Source: Elioraea tepidiphila DSM 17972 (GTDB taxonomy: Bacteria > Pseudomonadota > Alphaproteobacteria > Acetobacterales > Acetobacteraceae). Taken from it: DNA of 64,000 nucleotides. Under the pieces are notes generated by a model. The model was not told the DNA's origin, ran no database searches, and was given only the letters and a program-made list of their open reading frames with translations. A program made the translations under genes and the position numbers. The stretch covers positions 1 through 64,000 of the forward strand of contig NZ_KB899911.1 in the NCBI RefSeq assembly GCF_000378465.1, read 5' to 3'. Numbering within the stretch: position 1 is the first letter of the stretch; every line of letters starts with the position of its first letter. This document shows positions 7,779 to 18,322 of this stretch, one piece after another.

Positions 7779-8729
7779 TTACCCGGTGAGCCGCGCCTCG
7801 ATCGCGTCCCAGATATAGGCTTCGAGATGCACGCCATCGAACCGCGCCACCTCCTGCAATCCCGTCGGCGAGGTCACGTTGATCTCGGTCAGGTAGTCGC
7901 CGATCACGTCGATGCCGACGAAGATCATGCCGCGCTCGCGCAACGCCGGGCCGATGCGCCGGCAGATCTCCTTCTCGCGTTCGGTCAGCGTGGTCTTCTC
8001 CGGCCGCCCGCCGACATGCATGTTCGACCGCGCCTCGCCCGCCGCCGGCACGCGGTTGATCGCGCCCATCGCCTCGCCGTCCACCAGGATGATGCGCTTG
8101 TCGCCCTGCCGCACCTCCGGCACGTAGCGCTGGATCACCAGCGGCTCGCGCGAGCGTTCGGTGAACAGCTCCAGGAGCGCGTTCAGGTTCATGTCGTCCG
8201 ACTTCACCAGGAACACGCCGGCGCCGCCGTTGCCGAACAGCGGCTTCAGGATCAGGTCGCCGTGTTCGCGCCGGAACGCCATGATCTGGTCACGGTCGGC
8301 GGTGATCAGGGTCGGCGGCATCAGGTCGGGGAAATGCGTGACGAACAGCTTCTCCGGCGCGTTGCGCACGCTCGCCGGATCGTTCACCACCAGCGTGTCG
8401 GGGTGGATGTGTTCGAGGATATGCGTCGCGGTGATGTAGGCCATGTCGAAGGGCGGGTCCTGGCGCATCAGCACCACGTCCATGGTGCCGAGGTCGAGCT
8501 CCTCCCACGGCCCGAGGGTGAAATGATTGCCGTGCTCGCGCCGCAGCGTCAGCGCCCGCGCCTTCGCCAGCACCCGCCCGGCCGACAGCGCCAGGTGCCG
8601 CGGCAGGTAGTGCCACAGCCGGTGGCCGCGCTTCTGCGCCTCCAGCCCCAGCACGAAGCTGCTGTCCGCGTCGATGTTGATGGTCTCGATCGGATCCATC
8701 TGGATCGCAACCGCGAGGCTTTCGGCCAT
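7779..8729 (-). CDS. gshB: Glutathione synthase
   Basis: 316 residues, the usual size. Joins glycine to gamma-glutamylcysteine with ATP in the cytoplasm, the last step of glutathione synthesis. The N-terminal domain ([19 protein letters not shown], then [12 protein letters not shown]) and the ATP-grasp domain ([48 protein letters not shown]) are clear and intact. It diverges from lolA to its right, which starts 122 bases away. Housekeeping gene with no sign of disturbance. Confidence 0.96.
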   Translation of the reverse strand: MAESLAVAIQMDPIETINIDADSSFVLGLEAQKRGHRLWHYLPRHLALSAGRVLAKARALTLRREHGNHFTLGPWEELDLGTMDVVLMRQDPPFDMAYITATHILEHIHPDTLVVNDPASVRNAPEKLFVTHFPDLMPPTLITADRDQIMAFRREHGDLILKPLFGNGGAGVFLVKSDDMNLNALLELFTERSREPLVIQRYVPEVRQGDKRIILVDGEAMGAINRVPAAGEARSNMHVGGRPEKTTLTEREKEICRRIGPALRERGMIFVGIDVIGDYLTEINVTSPTGLQEVARFDGVHLEAYIWDAIEARLTG

Positions 8730-8851
8730 GGCGTGCTCTTCCCCGGAGGTTATGGCGGGAACTTGGCGAGGCGCGCGGCGCGGGGCAAGGCCAGGGGGCG
8801 CTCACGCGGCTCTGCGCTGTGTTTCCGCCGCCGAGCCCCTATCTTGCTCGC

Positions 8852-9550
8852 ATGAAGCGTCGCCCCCTGATCGCTGTCCTCGCCGCCCTGCCGCTGCCTG
8901 CGCTCGCCCAGCAGTCGCGCAGCCTGCCCGGCCGCCCGCCGCCGCCCGCCGGCGCCGCCCAGGCCCCGGCCCAGCGCGCCGCCGAGCCCGCCGTGCTGAC
9001 CGAGCAGGACCGTGCCGATCTCGCCCGGATCGAGACCTATCTCGACGGCGTGCGCACGCTCACCGCCCGCTTCGTGCAGATGGACGCGCGCGGCGGCACG
9101 GCCGAGGGCACGCTCTGGCTCCAGCGCCCGGGCCGGATGCGCTTCGAGTACGACCCGCCGGCGCAGATCCTGCTGGTGGCGGACGGCACCTTCGTCATCT
9201 TCCACGACAAGTCGGTGCGCCAGACCAGCCACATCCCGATCGGCGCCACGCCGCTCTCGGTGCTGCTCGCCGAGCGCATCCGCCTCACCGGCGGCGACGT
9301 CGTGCCGACGCGCATCGAGCGCACGCCCGGCGTGATTCAGGTGACGCTGGTGCGCGCGGGGCGCAGCGGCGAGGGCAGCCTGACGCTCACCTTCAACGAC
9401 CCGCCGCTCGCGCTCCGGCAATGGACGGTGGTGGACGCGCAGGCGCAGGCGGTGCGCGTCAGCCTGTTCAATGCTGAGACCGGCGGGCGGTTCGATCCGG
9501 CGCTGTTCCGGTTCGTCGATCCGCAGTTCTTCGAGCCGCGACGGGATTAG
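8852..9550 (+). CDS. lolA: LolA-family outer-membrane lipoprotein carrier
   Basis: 232 residues. LolA carries lipoproteins across the periplasm from the LolCDE complex to the outer membrane. The ATG at 8852 opens a signal peptide (MKRRPLIAVLAALPLPALAQ) followed by a Pro/Ala-rich linker. The LolA fold then starts with IETYLDGVRTLTARFVQ and continues with GTLWLQRPGRMRFEYDPP and LVADGTFVIFHD, all diagnostic. An in-frame ATG 11 codons upstream would place non-signal residues first and is less likely. Convergent with the epimerase gene, with three bases between stop codons. Confidence 0.9.
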   Translation: MKRRPLIAVLAALPLPALAQQSRSLPGRPPPPAGAAQAPAQRAAEPAVLTEQDRADLARIETYLDGVRTLTARFVQMDARGGTAEGTLWLQRPGRMRFEYDPPAQILLVADGTFVIFHDKSVRQTSHIPIGATPLSVLLAERIRLTGGDVVPTRIERTPGVIQVTLVRAGRSGEGSLTLTFNDPPLALRQWTVVDAQAQAVRVSLFNAETGGRFDPALFRFVDPQFFEPRRD

Positions 9551-9553
9551 CGG

Positions 9554-10549
9554 TCAGACGCCCTTCCAGGCGCGGAACCAGGCGATGAAGCGCGGAATGC
9601 CCTCGTCGATCGGCGTGGTCGGCGCGAAGCCGAAATCGGCCTGCGCGCGGGCGATGTCGGCATAGGTCTCGGCCACGTCGGCGCGCGGCTTGGCGGCGTG
9701 CTGGCGCACCGCCTGCCTGCCGAGCGCCTGCTCGATCAGCGCGATGTAGCGGTCCAGCACCTCGGAGCGGTGGTTGCCGAGATTGTAGATGCGGTGCGGC
9801 GGCCCGCCCGGCTCGTCGGGGCGCGCCGCCACCGCCGGTCCGGCATCGAGACAGCCGAGCAGTCCGGCGACGATGTCGTCGATATAGGTGAAGTCGCGCT
9901 TCAGCTTGCCCTCGCCGTAGACGGTGATCGGCCGGCCCTCGGTGATCGCCTCGGCGAACAGGAAGGCGGCCATGTCCGGCCGGCCCCACGGCCCGTAGAC
10001 GGTAAAGAAGCGCAGGCCCGTGCACGGGATGCCGTGCAGATGCGCATACGACGTCGCGATCATCTCGCCGCTGCGCTTGGAGGCGGCGTAGAGGCTGTAG
10101 GGCCTCTCCACCGGGTCGGTCTCGCTGAAGGGCAGCTTGGTGTTGCCGCCATAGACCGAGGATGACGAGGCATAGACCACGTGCGTGAGCCGCTTCAGCC
10201 GGCGCGCCAGCTCCAGCACCGTCACCTGCCCCATCAGGTTGGCATCGACATAGGCGTAGGGGTTCACCTCGGCGTAGCGCACCCCTGCCTGGGCGGCGAG
10301 ATGGACGATCCGGTCGATCGTCGGATGCGTCTCGGCGAGGCCGAGCACCGCCGCGCGATCGGCGAGATCGCCGCGCACCATGGTGAAGCCGGGGTCCCGC
10401 GCCAGCACCCGCAGCCGCGCCTCCTTCAATGTCACGTCGTAATAGGTGTTGACCGAGTCGAACCCGACCACGCGCTCGCCGCGGGCCAGCAGGGCGCGCG
10501 CCAGATGGAAGCCGATGAAGCCGGCCGCGCCGGTCAGCAGGATCGTCAT
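9554..10549 (-). CDS. NAD-dependent epimerase, UDP-glucuronate 4-epimerase type
   Basis: 331 residues. Extended short-chain dehydrogenase: N-terminal GAAGFIGFHLA binds NAD and the catalytic pair is in YSLYAASK (YxxxK). The element NTYYDVTLKEARL after the second strand is characteristic of UDP-glucuronate 4-epimerases (LspL/CapI type), which make UDP-galacturonate for surface polysaccharide or LPS. The ATG at 10549 begins directly at the Rossmann fold (MTILLTGAAG). It lies apart from the polysaccharide cluster at 24-35 kb. UDP-glucose 4-epimerase is the main alternative. Confidence 0.85.
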   Translation of the reverse strand: MTILLTGAAGFIGFHLARALLARGERVVGFDSVNTYYDVTLKEARLRVLARDPGFTMVRGDLADRAAVLGLAETHPTIDRIVHLAAQAGVRYAEVNPYAYVDANLMGQVTVLELARRLKRLTHVVYASSSSVYGGNTKLPFSETDPVERPYSLYAASKRSGEMIATSYAHLHGIPCTGLRFFTVYGPWGRPDMAAFLFAEAITEGRPITVYGEGKLKRDFTYIDDIVAGLLGCLDAGPAVAARPDEPGGPPHRIYNLGNHRSEVLDRYIALIEQALGRQAVRQHAAKPRADVAETYADIARAQADFGFAPTTPIDEGIPRFIAWFRAWKGV

Positions 10550-10586
10550 GCGCCGCCGGATACAGGGCGGCCATGCCGCCGGCAAG

Positions 10587-11542
<956 letters not shown>

Positions 11543-11546
<4 letters not shown>

Positions 11547-12664
11547 GACGCCACCGCGTAGTCCGTCAGGCGGATGCACGCCGCGGCGCGTGCGTCACCC
11601 GCCGGCAGCAGGGGCGGCAGCCCGGCCTCGCAGGGCGCCTTGGCGTGGGCGCAGCGCGGCGCGAAGCGGCAGCCCGGCGGCAGCGCGAAGGGCGGCGGCA
11701 CCTGGCCGGGGATCGAGGCGAGACGCTCCGCCGTCGTATCGAGCCGCGGCAGGCTCGCGAGCAGCCCCTCGGTGTAGGGATGGCGCGGCGCGGCGAACAG
11801 CGCCTCGGCCGGCGCGGTCTCGACCACGCGCGCGGCGTACATCACCGCCACCCGGTCGGCGAAGTCCGACACCACGCCGAGATCGTGCGTGATCAGGATC
11901 ACCGCCATGCCGAGCTCGGCGCGCAGCCGGCGCAGGAGGTCGATGATCTGCGCCTGCACCGTCGCGTCGAGCGCCGTGGTGGGTTCGTCGGCGATCAGCA
12001 GCGCGGGGCGGCAGGCGAGCGCCATCGCGATCATCACGCGCTGGCGCATCCCGCCCGAGAACTCGTGCGGATAGGCGGAGAGCCGCTCGGCCGCGTTCGG
12101 GATCTCGACCAGCGACAGCAGCCGCGCGGCCTCCGCGCGCGCCGCCGCCGCCGACATCGCCGCGTGCCAGGTGAGCGCCTCGGCGATCTGGTGCCCGACC
12201 GTGAACACCGGGTTCAGGCTGGTCATCGGCTCCTGGAAGATCATCGCGATGCGGTCGCCGCGCACCTGGCGCATCTCGCGCTCGCCGAGCGTGAGCAGGT
12301 CGCGCCCCTCGAACAGCACCGCGCCGGAGATGCGTCCCGGCTCGGGCACGAGCCGTGTGAGCGCCAGCGCCGTCATCGACTTGCCGCAGCCGGACTCGCC
12401 GACGATCGCCAGCACCTCGCCGGGCGCGACCGCGAACGAGACGTCCTCCACCACCGCCCAGGGGCCGAAGCGCACCGTCAGCCCGCGCACGTCGAGCCCG
12501 AGCTGGACGCGCAGGCGCTGAAGCTCCTCCGCGGTGGCCGAGGGGCCCGCCATCTCGCTCGCCATGTCGCCCGGCACCAGCGCGATGATCGCGAATGCGA
12601 CGAGCGAGACGACGAGCAGGACCGGGATCGCGGAGACGAGCCGCCCGATCGTGTAGCGCAGCAC
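11543..12664 (-). CDS. Permease fragment fused in frame to DppD/OppD-type ATPase
   Basis: From a GTG at 12664 the frame encodes 373 residues. Residues 1-58 are the start of a DppB-type permease ([19 protein letters not shown], then the family's LVPGD and [13 protein letters not shown]). They run straight into a complete DppD-type ATPase ([19 protein letters not shown], Walker [10 protein letters not shown], signature FSGGMRQR, Walker [14 protein letters not shown]-terminal Cys-rich segment). About 250 residues of DppB and all of a DppC are absent. A GTG at 12490, at the junction, could let the ATPase be made alone. Either a genomic deletion joined the two genes or the assembly collapsed here. 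The binding protein of the set is at 13747-15294. Confidence 0.85.
12491..12664 (-). pseudogene. DppB-type permease, first 58 codons only
   Basis: Encodes the first transmembrane segment and the start of the periplasmic region of a peptide-transporter permease, ending RVQLGLD. In intact proteins the next residues are usually R-P-L plus about 250 more with five further membrane segments. The fragment alone cannot form a channel. Its fusion to the ATPase would tether that ATPase to the membrane. Confidence 0.75.
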
Positions 12665-12836
12665 GTGACCGACGGTCCGCCGGGGCCGCGTCAGCGCGGC
12701 GGGGCGAAGGCGGCGCCGACCGATCGCGGCCGACCCGCAGTGCCGGTCGCGCGCGCCGCCTGCGGTGCCATGATGCTCCGGCGTTTCATTCCCTGCCCCC
12801 TCGTGCGGACTGTCGACGCCATGCAACAATGCGACG

Positions 12837-12850
12837 TCGCCTTGAGGCGA
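12837..12850. promoter_or_regulatory. Inverted repeat upstream of aldolase gene (candidate operator)
   Basis: TCGCCT-TG-AGGCGA is a perfect 6-base dyad, and it partly overlaps another palindrome, GCGACGTCGC at 12831-12840. It lies in the 278-base divergent gap between the transporter remnant (minus) and the class II aldolase (plus), about 95 bases before the aldolase start. In DNA this GC-rich, short GC palindromes occur by chance, so the regulatory reading is tentative. I see no convincing sigma-70 boxes in the gap. Confidence 0.25.
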
Positions 12851-12942
12851 TCAACGGCCAATCCGGAACCGATCGACGCTGGCACGGTTCGGGGGAGGCG
12901 TGGATCGCCGCCTTGCGCGGCAGGCAACGGAAAGGGAGTGCC

Positions 12943-13704
12943 ATGGCGTCGGTGATCCGGTCGATCTCGTCGAGCGCCGCCGACGAGGCGGAGTGGGCGC
13001 TCCGCTGCGACATGGCGGCGATCTTCCGGCTGTGCGCCCGCTTCGGCTGGAGCGAGAAGATCGGCAACCACAACTCCGTGATGCTGCCGGGCGACGAGCC
13101 GCTGTTCCTGATCAACCCGCGCGGCCATCTGTTCTGCGAGCTGCGCGCCTCCGACCTGATCGTCTGCGATCTCGACGGCAGGGTGATCAGCGGACGGGGC
13201 GAGCTGCGCAAGGTCGCCTTCCACATCCATGCGCGCATCCATCTCGGCAACCCGAACGCGGTCGCGGTGATCCATGTGCACCCGCAATACCTGACGGCGC
13301 TGTCGATGATCGATGGCGGCCGGCTCGCGCTGTCGCACCACAACAACCTGATCCTGAACGACCGCGTCGCTTACGATACGGAAGGCTATGCGCCGGTGGA
13401 CGACGACGAGGAGGGCGACCGGATCGCGCGGCTGCTCGGCGAGAAGACCATCCTGGTGATGGCGCATCACGGCGTGACGGTGGTCGGGCCGACGCCCCAT
13501 GAGGCGTTCGACGAACTGTGCAGCGCCGAGCGGACCTGCATGTACCAGATCACGGCGATGCAGACCGGACAGAGGCTGCGCGAGATCCCCGACCAGTACC
13601 GGCTGAACTATCTCGGCCGCTGGGGCGAGAAGCGCGACGCGCGCCTGCATCTCGACGCCTGGCGGCGCGTGCTCGACCGGCAGGAGCCGGACTACGCCAC
13701 CTGA
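12943..13704 (+). CDS. Class II aldolase/adducin-family protein (copy 1)
   Basis: 253 residues, the usual size for the L-fuculose-phosphate aldolase/adducin head fold. The metal-binding histidines are visible in [17 protein letters not shown] and [10 protein letters not shown], so the enzyme is probably a Zn-dependent aldolase or decarboxylase on a small hydroxy-acid or sugar-phosphate. The start at 12943 follows AAAGGGAG. It is closely similar along its whole length to the gene at 16421-17182 (both begin with a short variable tail, then [17 protein letters not shown]). It sits between peptide-transporter genes, suggesting a shared catabolic pathway. Confidence 0.88.
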   Translation: MASVIRSISSSAADEAEWALRCDMAAIFRLCARFGWSEKIGNHNSVMLPGDEPLFLINPRGHLFCELRASDLIVCDLDGRVISGRGELRKVAFHIHARIHLGNPNAVAVIHVHPQYLTALSMIDGGRLALSHHNNLILNDRVAYDTEGYAPVDDDEEGDRIARLLGEKTILVMAHHGVTVVGPTPHEAFDELCSAERTCMYQITAMQTGQRLREIPDQYRLNYLGRWGEKRDARLHLDAWRRVLDRQEPDYAT

Positions 13705-13711
13705 CGCGAGG

Positions 13712-13744
13712 GGCGGCGGCCGGGACCGCCGGCCGCCGCCGTTT
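13712..13744. terminator. Strong hairpin between convergent genes
   Basis: GGCGGCGGCCGG (13712-13723) pairs perfectly with 13729-13740 across a 5-base loop, followed on the plus strand by GTTTCG. It lies between the stop codons of the aldolase (plus) and the peptide-binding protein (minus). The T-run is short, so it may act as a bidirectional pause or stability hairpin as much as an intrinsic terminator. Confidence 0.6.
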
Positions 13745-13746
13745 CG

Positions 13747-15294
13747 TCAGGCGAACCAGCAATCCCACATGCGCGGGATGCGATAGGGCTTGTAGTTCTC
13801 CACGTTCGCCCGCGTCGCCTGGACGATGCCGACATCGCCGCACTTGATGGCGATCGCCTGGTCGTACATGCGCGCCTGGAAGTCGGCGACCGCCTTCTTG
13901 CGGTCGGCCTCGGCGAGCGAGGTGGTGAGCCGGCGCTGCGCGTCCTCGATCACGGGATCGCGCTCGTGCTGCACTGGCGCGTGGCCCGAGAAGAACCCGA
14001 CCACGCCATAGGGGCCCTCATAGGGCTCGATTCCCAGCATCAGTGTCCAGATGTGCCAGCCCTCGCGCCGCGTGCGCTGGCTGAGGGCGGACGGCCAGTC
14101 GAGCACGACCAGGCGCACATTCACGCCGATCGCCTTGAGCTGCTCCGCGGTCACCTCGCCGGCGGCCTTGTGGTTGGAGAACGAGGAGTCGGAGAGGACG
14201 ATCACCTCCTCGTTGCGGTAGCCGGCCTCGCGCAGCAGGGCGCGCGCGCGGTCGGGGTTCTTGATATTGTAGAGCTCCTTGCCGACATCGCCGGCGAAAT
14301 AGGTCGTGCCGGGATGCTGCCAGCCATGCGTCATGCGGTAGAGCCCGTCGGTGGAGATCGCCATGATCTCCTCGAGGTCGAGGGCCGCCTGCACGGCGCG
14401 GCGGAACGCGACGTTGTTGGTCGGGCCCTGGGCGTGGTTCATCATCAGCGTCTGGTAGGCCCAGGGGATCATCTCGTAGGTGCGGATGTTGCGGTCGGTG
14501 CGCAGCCGCTGCGCGGCCGGCACGGCCAGCGCCTCGAGCACGTGCAGCTCGCCCGTCTGCAAGCCGGCGGTGCGGGCGCCGCCCTCGGGCATGAAGCGGA
14601 TCGTGATGGCGTCGAAATGCGCGGTCTTGCGGCCGCCGAACCCGTCACGCTCGCGGAAGTTCGAGTTCGCCGTGTAGTCGTCGAAGCGGGCGAGCCGGAC
14701 ATGGCTGTCGGGCCGGTACTCGACGAAGCGGAACGGACCGGTGCCGATGATCTCGATCCGGTTCGCCTCCTTCGCCGCCTCGTCGGCCGGGATGATGGCG
14801 CAGGGCGCGCGCGGGCTGGACAGCCCGGCGATGAAGCCCGGATAGGGCTCCTTCAGCTTCACGACCACCGTGCGCGCATCGGGGGTCTCGATCGCGTCCA
14901 CGGGGCGCATGATGAAGGCCGAGCCGCCCACCTTGCCGTAGCGCTCGAGCGAGGCCTTCACGTCGGTCGCGTCCATCACCTTGCCGTTGTGGAACTTCAC
15001 CCCGGTTCGCAGGGCGAAACGGTAGGTCAGGCCGTCGGACGAGATGTCCACGCCCTCGGCGAGATCGGGCATCGGATTGCCGGCCTCGTCGCGGGCGAAC
15101 AGCGTCTCGTAGATGTGCAGGTTGATGTTGCGGCTGGCCTGCGCCGTGGTGGTTTGCGCATCCAGGCTCGGCGGCTGCGCCTGCTGCGCCACCACCACCT
15201 CGCCGCCGCGCTTCTGCGCGATCGCCGGCGCGCCGAGCACCGCGGCGCCGAGCCCCGCCACCGACGCCTGACCGAGTTGCCTGCGCGTGATCAT
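13747..15294 (-). CDS. Peptide/nickel-type ABC transporter solute-binding protein (SBP family 5)
   Basis: 515 residues from the ATG at 15294, which begins a Tat-like signal (MITRRQLGQASVAGLGAAVL, ending APAIA). Family 5 features are DLAEGVDISSDGLTYRFAL, VKFHNGKVMDATDVKASLER, IGTGPFRFVEY and the C-terminal dimer-like lobe. It captures oligopeptides or similar ligands in the periplasm. In normal operons it is followed by two permeases and two ATPases. Here its minus-strand neighbours downstream are an aldolase on the other strand and then ATPases with only a permease stub. Confidence 0.92.
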   Translation of the reverse strand: MITRRQLGQASVAGLGAAVLGAPAIAQKRGGEVVVAQQAQPPSLDAQTTTAQASRNINLHIYETLFARDEAGNPMPDLAEGVDISSDGLTYRFALRTGVKFHNGKVMDATDVKASLERYGKVGGSAFIMRPVDAIETPDARTVVVKLKEPYPGFIAGLSSPRAPCAIIPADEAAKEANRIEIIGTGPFRFVEYRPDSHVRLARFDDYTANSNFRERDGFGGRKTAHFDAITIRFMPEGGARTAGLQTGELHVLEALAVPAAQRLRTDRNIRTYEMIPWAYQTLMMNHAQGPTNNVAFRRAVQAALDLEEIMAISTDGLYRMTHGWQHPGTTYFAGDVGKELYNIKNPDRARALLREAGYRNEEVIVLSDSSFSNHKAAGEVTAEQLKAIGVNVRLVVLDWPSALSQRTRREGWHIWTLMLGIEPYEGPYGVVGFFSGHAPVQHERDPVIEDAQRRLTTSLAEADRKKAVADFQARMYDQAIAIKCGDVGIVQATRANVENYKPYRIPRMWDCWFA

Positions 15295-15399
15295 CGCTCT
15301 CGCCTCCCATCGGTTGTGCGACGGAATGATGGCGCGCGGCGGGGCACTTGGCAAACGGCGCGTGCGGCGCGACAGTCACCGCCGCGAGAGGAGCGGGGC

Positions 15400-16410
15400 G
15401 TGAACGAGGCGGCATCGTCGCCGGTGCGGGCGGAGATCGACTGGTGGGCGAGCGGCAAGCGGGCGGGCCGGCTCCGGGTACCGCTGTCGCGCAACGATTC
15501 CGGCTGGGGGACGGTGGCGATCCCGGCGGTGGTGATCGCGAACGGCACCGGGCCGACCATGCTGTTCACCGCCGGCAACCATGGCGACGAGTACGAGGGC
15601 CAGGTGGCGCTGCTCCGCCTCGCGCAGACGCTCGATCCGGCGCAGGTCGCGGGGCGGGTGATCATCCTGCCGGCGATGCATTTCCCGGCCGCGCGCGCGG
15701 GCACGCGCCTCAGCCCGCTCGACGGCAAGGACTTCAACCGCTGCTTCCCCGGCAATCCGCGCGGCAGCTTCGCCGAGGTGCTGGCGCACTACGTCGATAC
15801 GCATCTGCTGCCGATGTGCGACGCGCAGATGGATCTGCACTCGGGCGGCACGGGGATGGAGATGGTGCCCTCGGCGGTCGGGCATGTGATCGACGATGCC
15901 GGCTACATGGAGCGCAGCCTCGCCATGGCGGACGCGTTCAACGCGCCGATCACGCTGCTGCTGGAGGAAGTGAACGCGGGCCCGACGCTGCTCGCCGCGG
16001 CGGAGCGGCGCGGGGTGGTCGCCCTCTCCTCGGAACTCGGCGGTGCGGGCCGGCTCTCGCGCGAGGCGCTCGCGATCACCGAGGCCGGCGTGCGCAACGT
16101 GCTGCGCCATCTCGGCATCCTGGAGGGCAAGCCGGTGACGGGCGCGCACGGGAGAAGCCGGCGCATGACCGTGCCCGACCTGGCGCACTACGTGTTCGCG
16201 CCGGCGGACGGGATCTGGGAGGCGGCCGATCCGCTCGGCGCCTCGGTGCGCGCCGGTGCCGTGGCCGGGCGGCTGCACGCGATCGAGGAGCCGCTCCGCC
16301 CGGCCGAGGTGCTCACCTACGGCGCGGAGGGGCTGCTCTGGTGCACGCGCGCACCCGGCCGTTGCCGCGAGGGTGATCCGGTCGCGGTGGTCGCGCGCGA
16401 CATGCCATAG
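15400..16410 (+). CDS. Succinylglutamate desuccinylase/aspartoacylase-family deacylase
   Basis: 336 residues from a GTG at 15400 that follows GAGAGGAG. Zn-dependent carboxypeptidase fold: metal ligands in NHGDEYEG (His and Glu) and DLHSGG (His), with the substrate-binding LDGKDFNRCFPGN between them. LSSELGGAG and a C-terminal beta domain follow. Relatives remove acyl groups from amino acids (desuccinylase, aspartoacylase, the ectoine-pathway DoeB). The substrate cannot be told from sequence. It is 10 bases ahead of the second class II aldolase and shares its operon, and it diverges from the peptide-binding protein gene. Confidence 0.88.
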   Translation: MNEAASSPVRAEIDWWASGKRAGRLRVPLSRNDSGWGTVAIPAVVIANGTGPTMLFTAGNHGDEYEGQVALLRLAQTLDPAQVAGRVIILPAMHFPAARAGTRLSPLDGKDFNRCFPGNPRGSFAEVLAHYVDTHLLPMCDAQMDLHSGGTGMEMVPSAVGHVIDDAGYMERSLAMADAFNAPITLLLEEVNAGPTLLAAAERRGVVALSSELGGAGRLSREALAITEAGVRNVLRHLGILEGKPVTGAHGRSRRMTVPDLAHYVFAPADGIWEAADPLGASVRAGAVAGRLHAIEEPLRPAEVLTYGAEGLLWCTRAPGRCREGDPVAVVARDMP

Positions 16411-16420
16411 GAGGACGACG

Positions 16421-17182
16421 ATGACGGCGGTGGTGAAGAACCTCAGCAACAGCAAGGCCGACGAGGCGGAGTGGGCGCTGCGCTGCGACATGGCGGCGAT
16501 CTTCCGCGTCTCCGCGCGGCTCGGCTGGAACGAGCAGATCGGCAACCACAACAGCGTGATGCTGCCGGGCGACGAGCCGCTGTTCCTGATCAACCCGCGC
16601 GGCTACCTGTTCCGCGAGCTGAAGGCCTCCGACCTGATCGTCTGCGACCTCGACGGCAAGGTGCTGCGCGGCAAGGGCGAGCTGCGCAAGGTGGCCTTCC
16701 ACATCCATGCGCGCATCCATCTCACCAACCCTAAGGCGGTGGCGCTGCTGCACGTTCATCCGCAGTACCTGACCGCGCTGTCGATGCTGGAGGGCGGCGA
16801 GCTCGCGCTCGCGCATCACAACAACCTGATGCTGAACGACCGCATCGTCTACGACGTCGAGGGCGACGAGCCGGTGCACGACAACGAGGAGGGGGATCGG
16901 CTGGGGCGGCTGCTCGGCGACAAGTCGATCATGGTGATGGGCGGGCACGGCGTCTCGGTGGCCGGGCCGACGCCGCATGAGGCGTTCGACGAGCTCTATA
17001 TCGCCGAGCGCACGGCCATGTATCAGGTCACCGCCCTCTCGACCGGGCTGAAGCTGCGCACGCTGCCGGAGAAGCTCCGCCGCAACTATCTCGGCCCCTG
17101 GGGGGCGAAGGTCGATGCGCGCATGCATCTCGACGCATGGCGGCGCGTGCTCGACAAGGAAGAGCCCGACTACGCGACCTGA
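16421..17182 (+). CDS. Class II aldolase/adducin-family protein (copy 2)
   Basis: 253 residues, starting at 16421 behind a perfect AGGAGG (16409-16414) that overlaps the stop of the deacylase. Metal-binding histidines are in [17 protein letters not shown] and MGGHGVSVAG. It is a full-length paralogue of the gene at 12943-13704, with an identical framework and scattered substitutions; both end EPDYAT. The divergence argues for an older duplication with retained function in the same pathway, perhaps on different substrates. The gene overlaps the convergent peptidase gene by 13 bases at its 3' end. Confidence 0.88.
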   Translation: MTAVVKNLSNSKADEAEWALRCDMAAIFRVSARLGWNEQIGNHNSVMLPGDEPLFLINPRGYLFRELKASDLIVCDLDGKVLRGKGELRKVAFHIHARIHLTNPKAVALLHVHPQYLTALSMLEGGELALAHHNNLMLNDRIVYDVEGDEPVHDNEEGDRLGRLLGDKSIMVMGGHGVSVAGPTPHEAFDELYIAERTAMYQVTALSTGLKLRTLPEKLRRNYLGPWGAKVDARMHLDAWRRVLDKEEPDYAT

Positions 17183-18315
17183 CGATCCTCGCGCGCGACC
17201 TCGACCGCGAGGGCGGCGACGGCGCGCGCGATCGCCTCGGCGCGCGGCAGGTCGACGCTGACGGGGTAGCGGTCCTCGGGCGCGTGGAACCACGGGTTGC
17301 GGCCGATCAGCGAGAGGTAGCGGCCGCCGCGCGAGGCGATCTCGTGCGCCTCGCCGTTCGCCGTGCCGCCGGTGACGGGCTCGATCGGCGGGCGCGGATG
17401 GCCGGCGGCGACGAGCGCCGCGGTCATGCGTTCGGCGAGGCCGTCGACATTGCTGCGCACGGTCAGATGGGGCTCCTCGGCGGTGCCGAGATTGGCGCCG
17501 AGATGGATCGTGAGCGCGGCATCGCGCGCGAGGGCCGGCTCGTCGGTGAAGATCCGGCGCGCGCCGACATGGCCGAGCTCATGCCCGCAGGTAGCGAGCG
17601 CGACCACCGCGCGCATGCGGGGTGACGGGGCGAGCGCGCGCAGCGCCTCCAGCCAGGCGAGGATGCCGCCGCCGCGCTCGGCCGTGCTGGTCCACCACGA
17701 GGTGCGCGGGGTCAGCAGCACGAGCGGCGGCGCGGCGCCGGCGAGCGTGGCGCGCACCGAGTGCGACACGGCGGGCACGCGCGTGCCGGTCACGACCAGA
17801 CGGGCGGCGGCGCCTGACGCGGCGAGGGCGGCGAGGCGGGCGGCATCGCGCCCTGCCACCTGCAGCACCGCGGGGCCGAACGGATGTTCGATGTCGTGCG
17901 CGTTCAAGGGGGCGAGCCCGTCGGGCTTCGTGCGCATCGCGATGACGATGCCCTGGTGACGGCTCTGCTGCCGGGCGCGGGCGAAGGCGTTGCCGGGCAG
18001 GCTCGCCGCGGCCGGGTCCATCTCGGCGAAGCCGATCGGGGCATCCGAGCCGAGCGCGCCGAGCGTGCCGGTGATCCCCTCGGGCGGCGTCGTCCCGCCG
18101 TCGAACAGCGGCAGCCCCGCGATCGTGGCGCGCTCGGCCTCGATGCGCGCGTCTCCGGGCACGAACCGGGTGAACGGCGCCGGAACGAGTACGGCCTCGG
18201 CCCCGGTCCGCTCGGCCTGTTCGCGCAGCCAGGCGGCGGAGGCGGCATCGCCCGCGCTACCGGCGCGCCGTTCGCCGAACGCGTCATAGGCGGCGAAGAA
18301 GGACGCGGGTGTCAT
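17170..18315 (-). CDS. M28-like metallopeptidase/aminopeptidase
   Basis: 381 residues without a signal peptide. The C-terminal half has the layout of M28 zinc peptidases with a PA-like insert: VLLTPRTSWW, GGILAWLEALRAL, ATCGHELGHVGARRIF, THE-like metal site replaced by HELGH, and FHAPEDRYPVSVDLPRAEAI near the end. It probably cleaves N-terminal residues from peptides or related amides. It overlaps the TRAP large-permease reading frame only slightly at its start region and runs in the same direction, so it is likely the last gene of the TRAP operon (18323-21217). The family call is firm at fold level; the substrate is unknown. Confidence 0.7.
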   Translation of the reverse strand: MTPASFFAAYDAFGERRAGSAGDAASAAWLREQAERTGAEAVLVPAPFTRFVPGDARIEAERATIAGLPLFDGGTTPPEGITGTLGALGSDAPIGFAEMDPAAASLPGNAFARARQQSRHQGIVIAMRTKPDGLAPLNAHDIEHPFGPAVLQVAGRDAARLAALAASGAAARLVVTGTRVPAVSHSVRATLAGAAPPLVLLTPRTSWWTSTAERGGGILAWLEALRALAPSPRMRAVVALATCGHELGHVGARRIFTDEPALARDAALTIHLGANLGTAEEPHLTVRSNVDGLAERMTAALVAAGHPRPPIEPVTGGTANGEAHEIASRGGRYLSLIGRNPWFHAPEDRYPVSVDLPRAEAIARAVAALAVEVAREDRQVA

Positions 18316-18322
18316 GGCGCGC

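Noticed and set aside
9471-9665. Small plus-strand frame after lolA overlapping the epimerase end
   Set aside because: No ribosome-binding site, biased composition, and it overlaps two firm genes.
13966-15399. Apparent long N-terminal extension of the deacylase
   Set aside because: It lies antisense to the peptide-binding protein and lacks any domain; GTG at 15400 with GAGAGGAG marks the real start.
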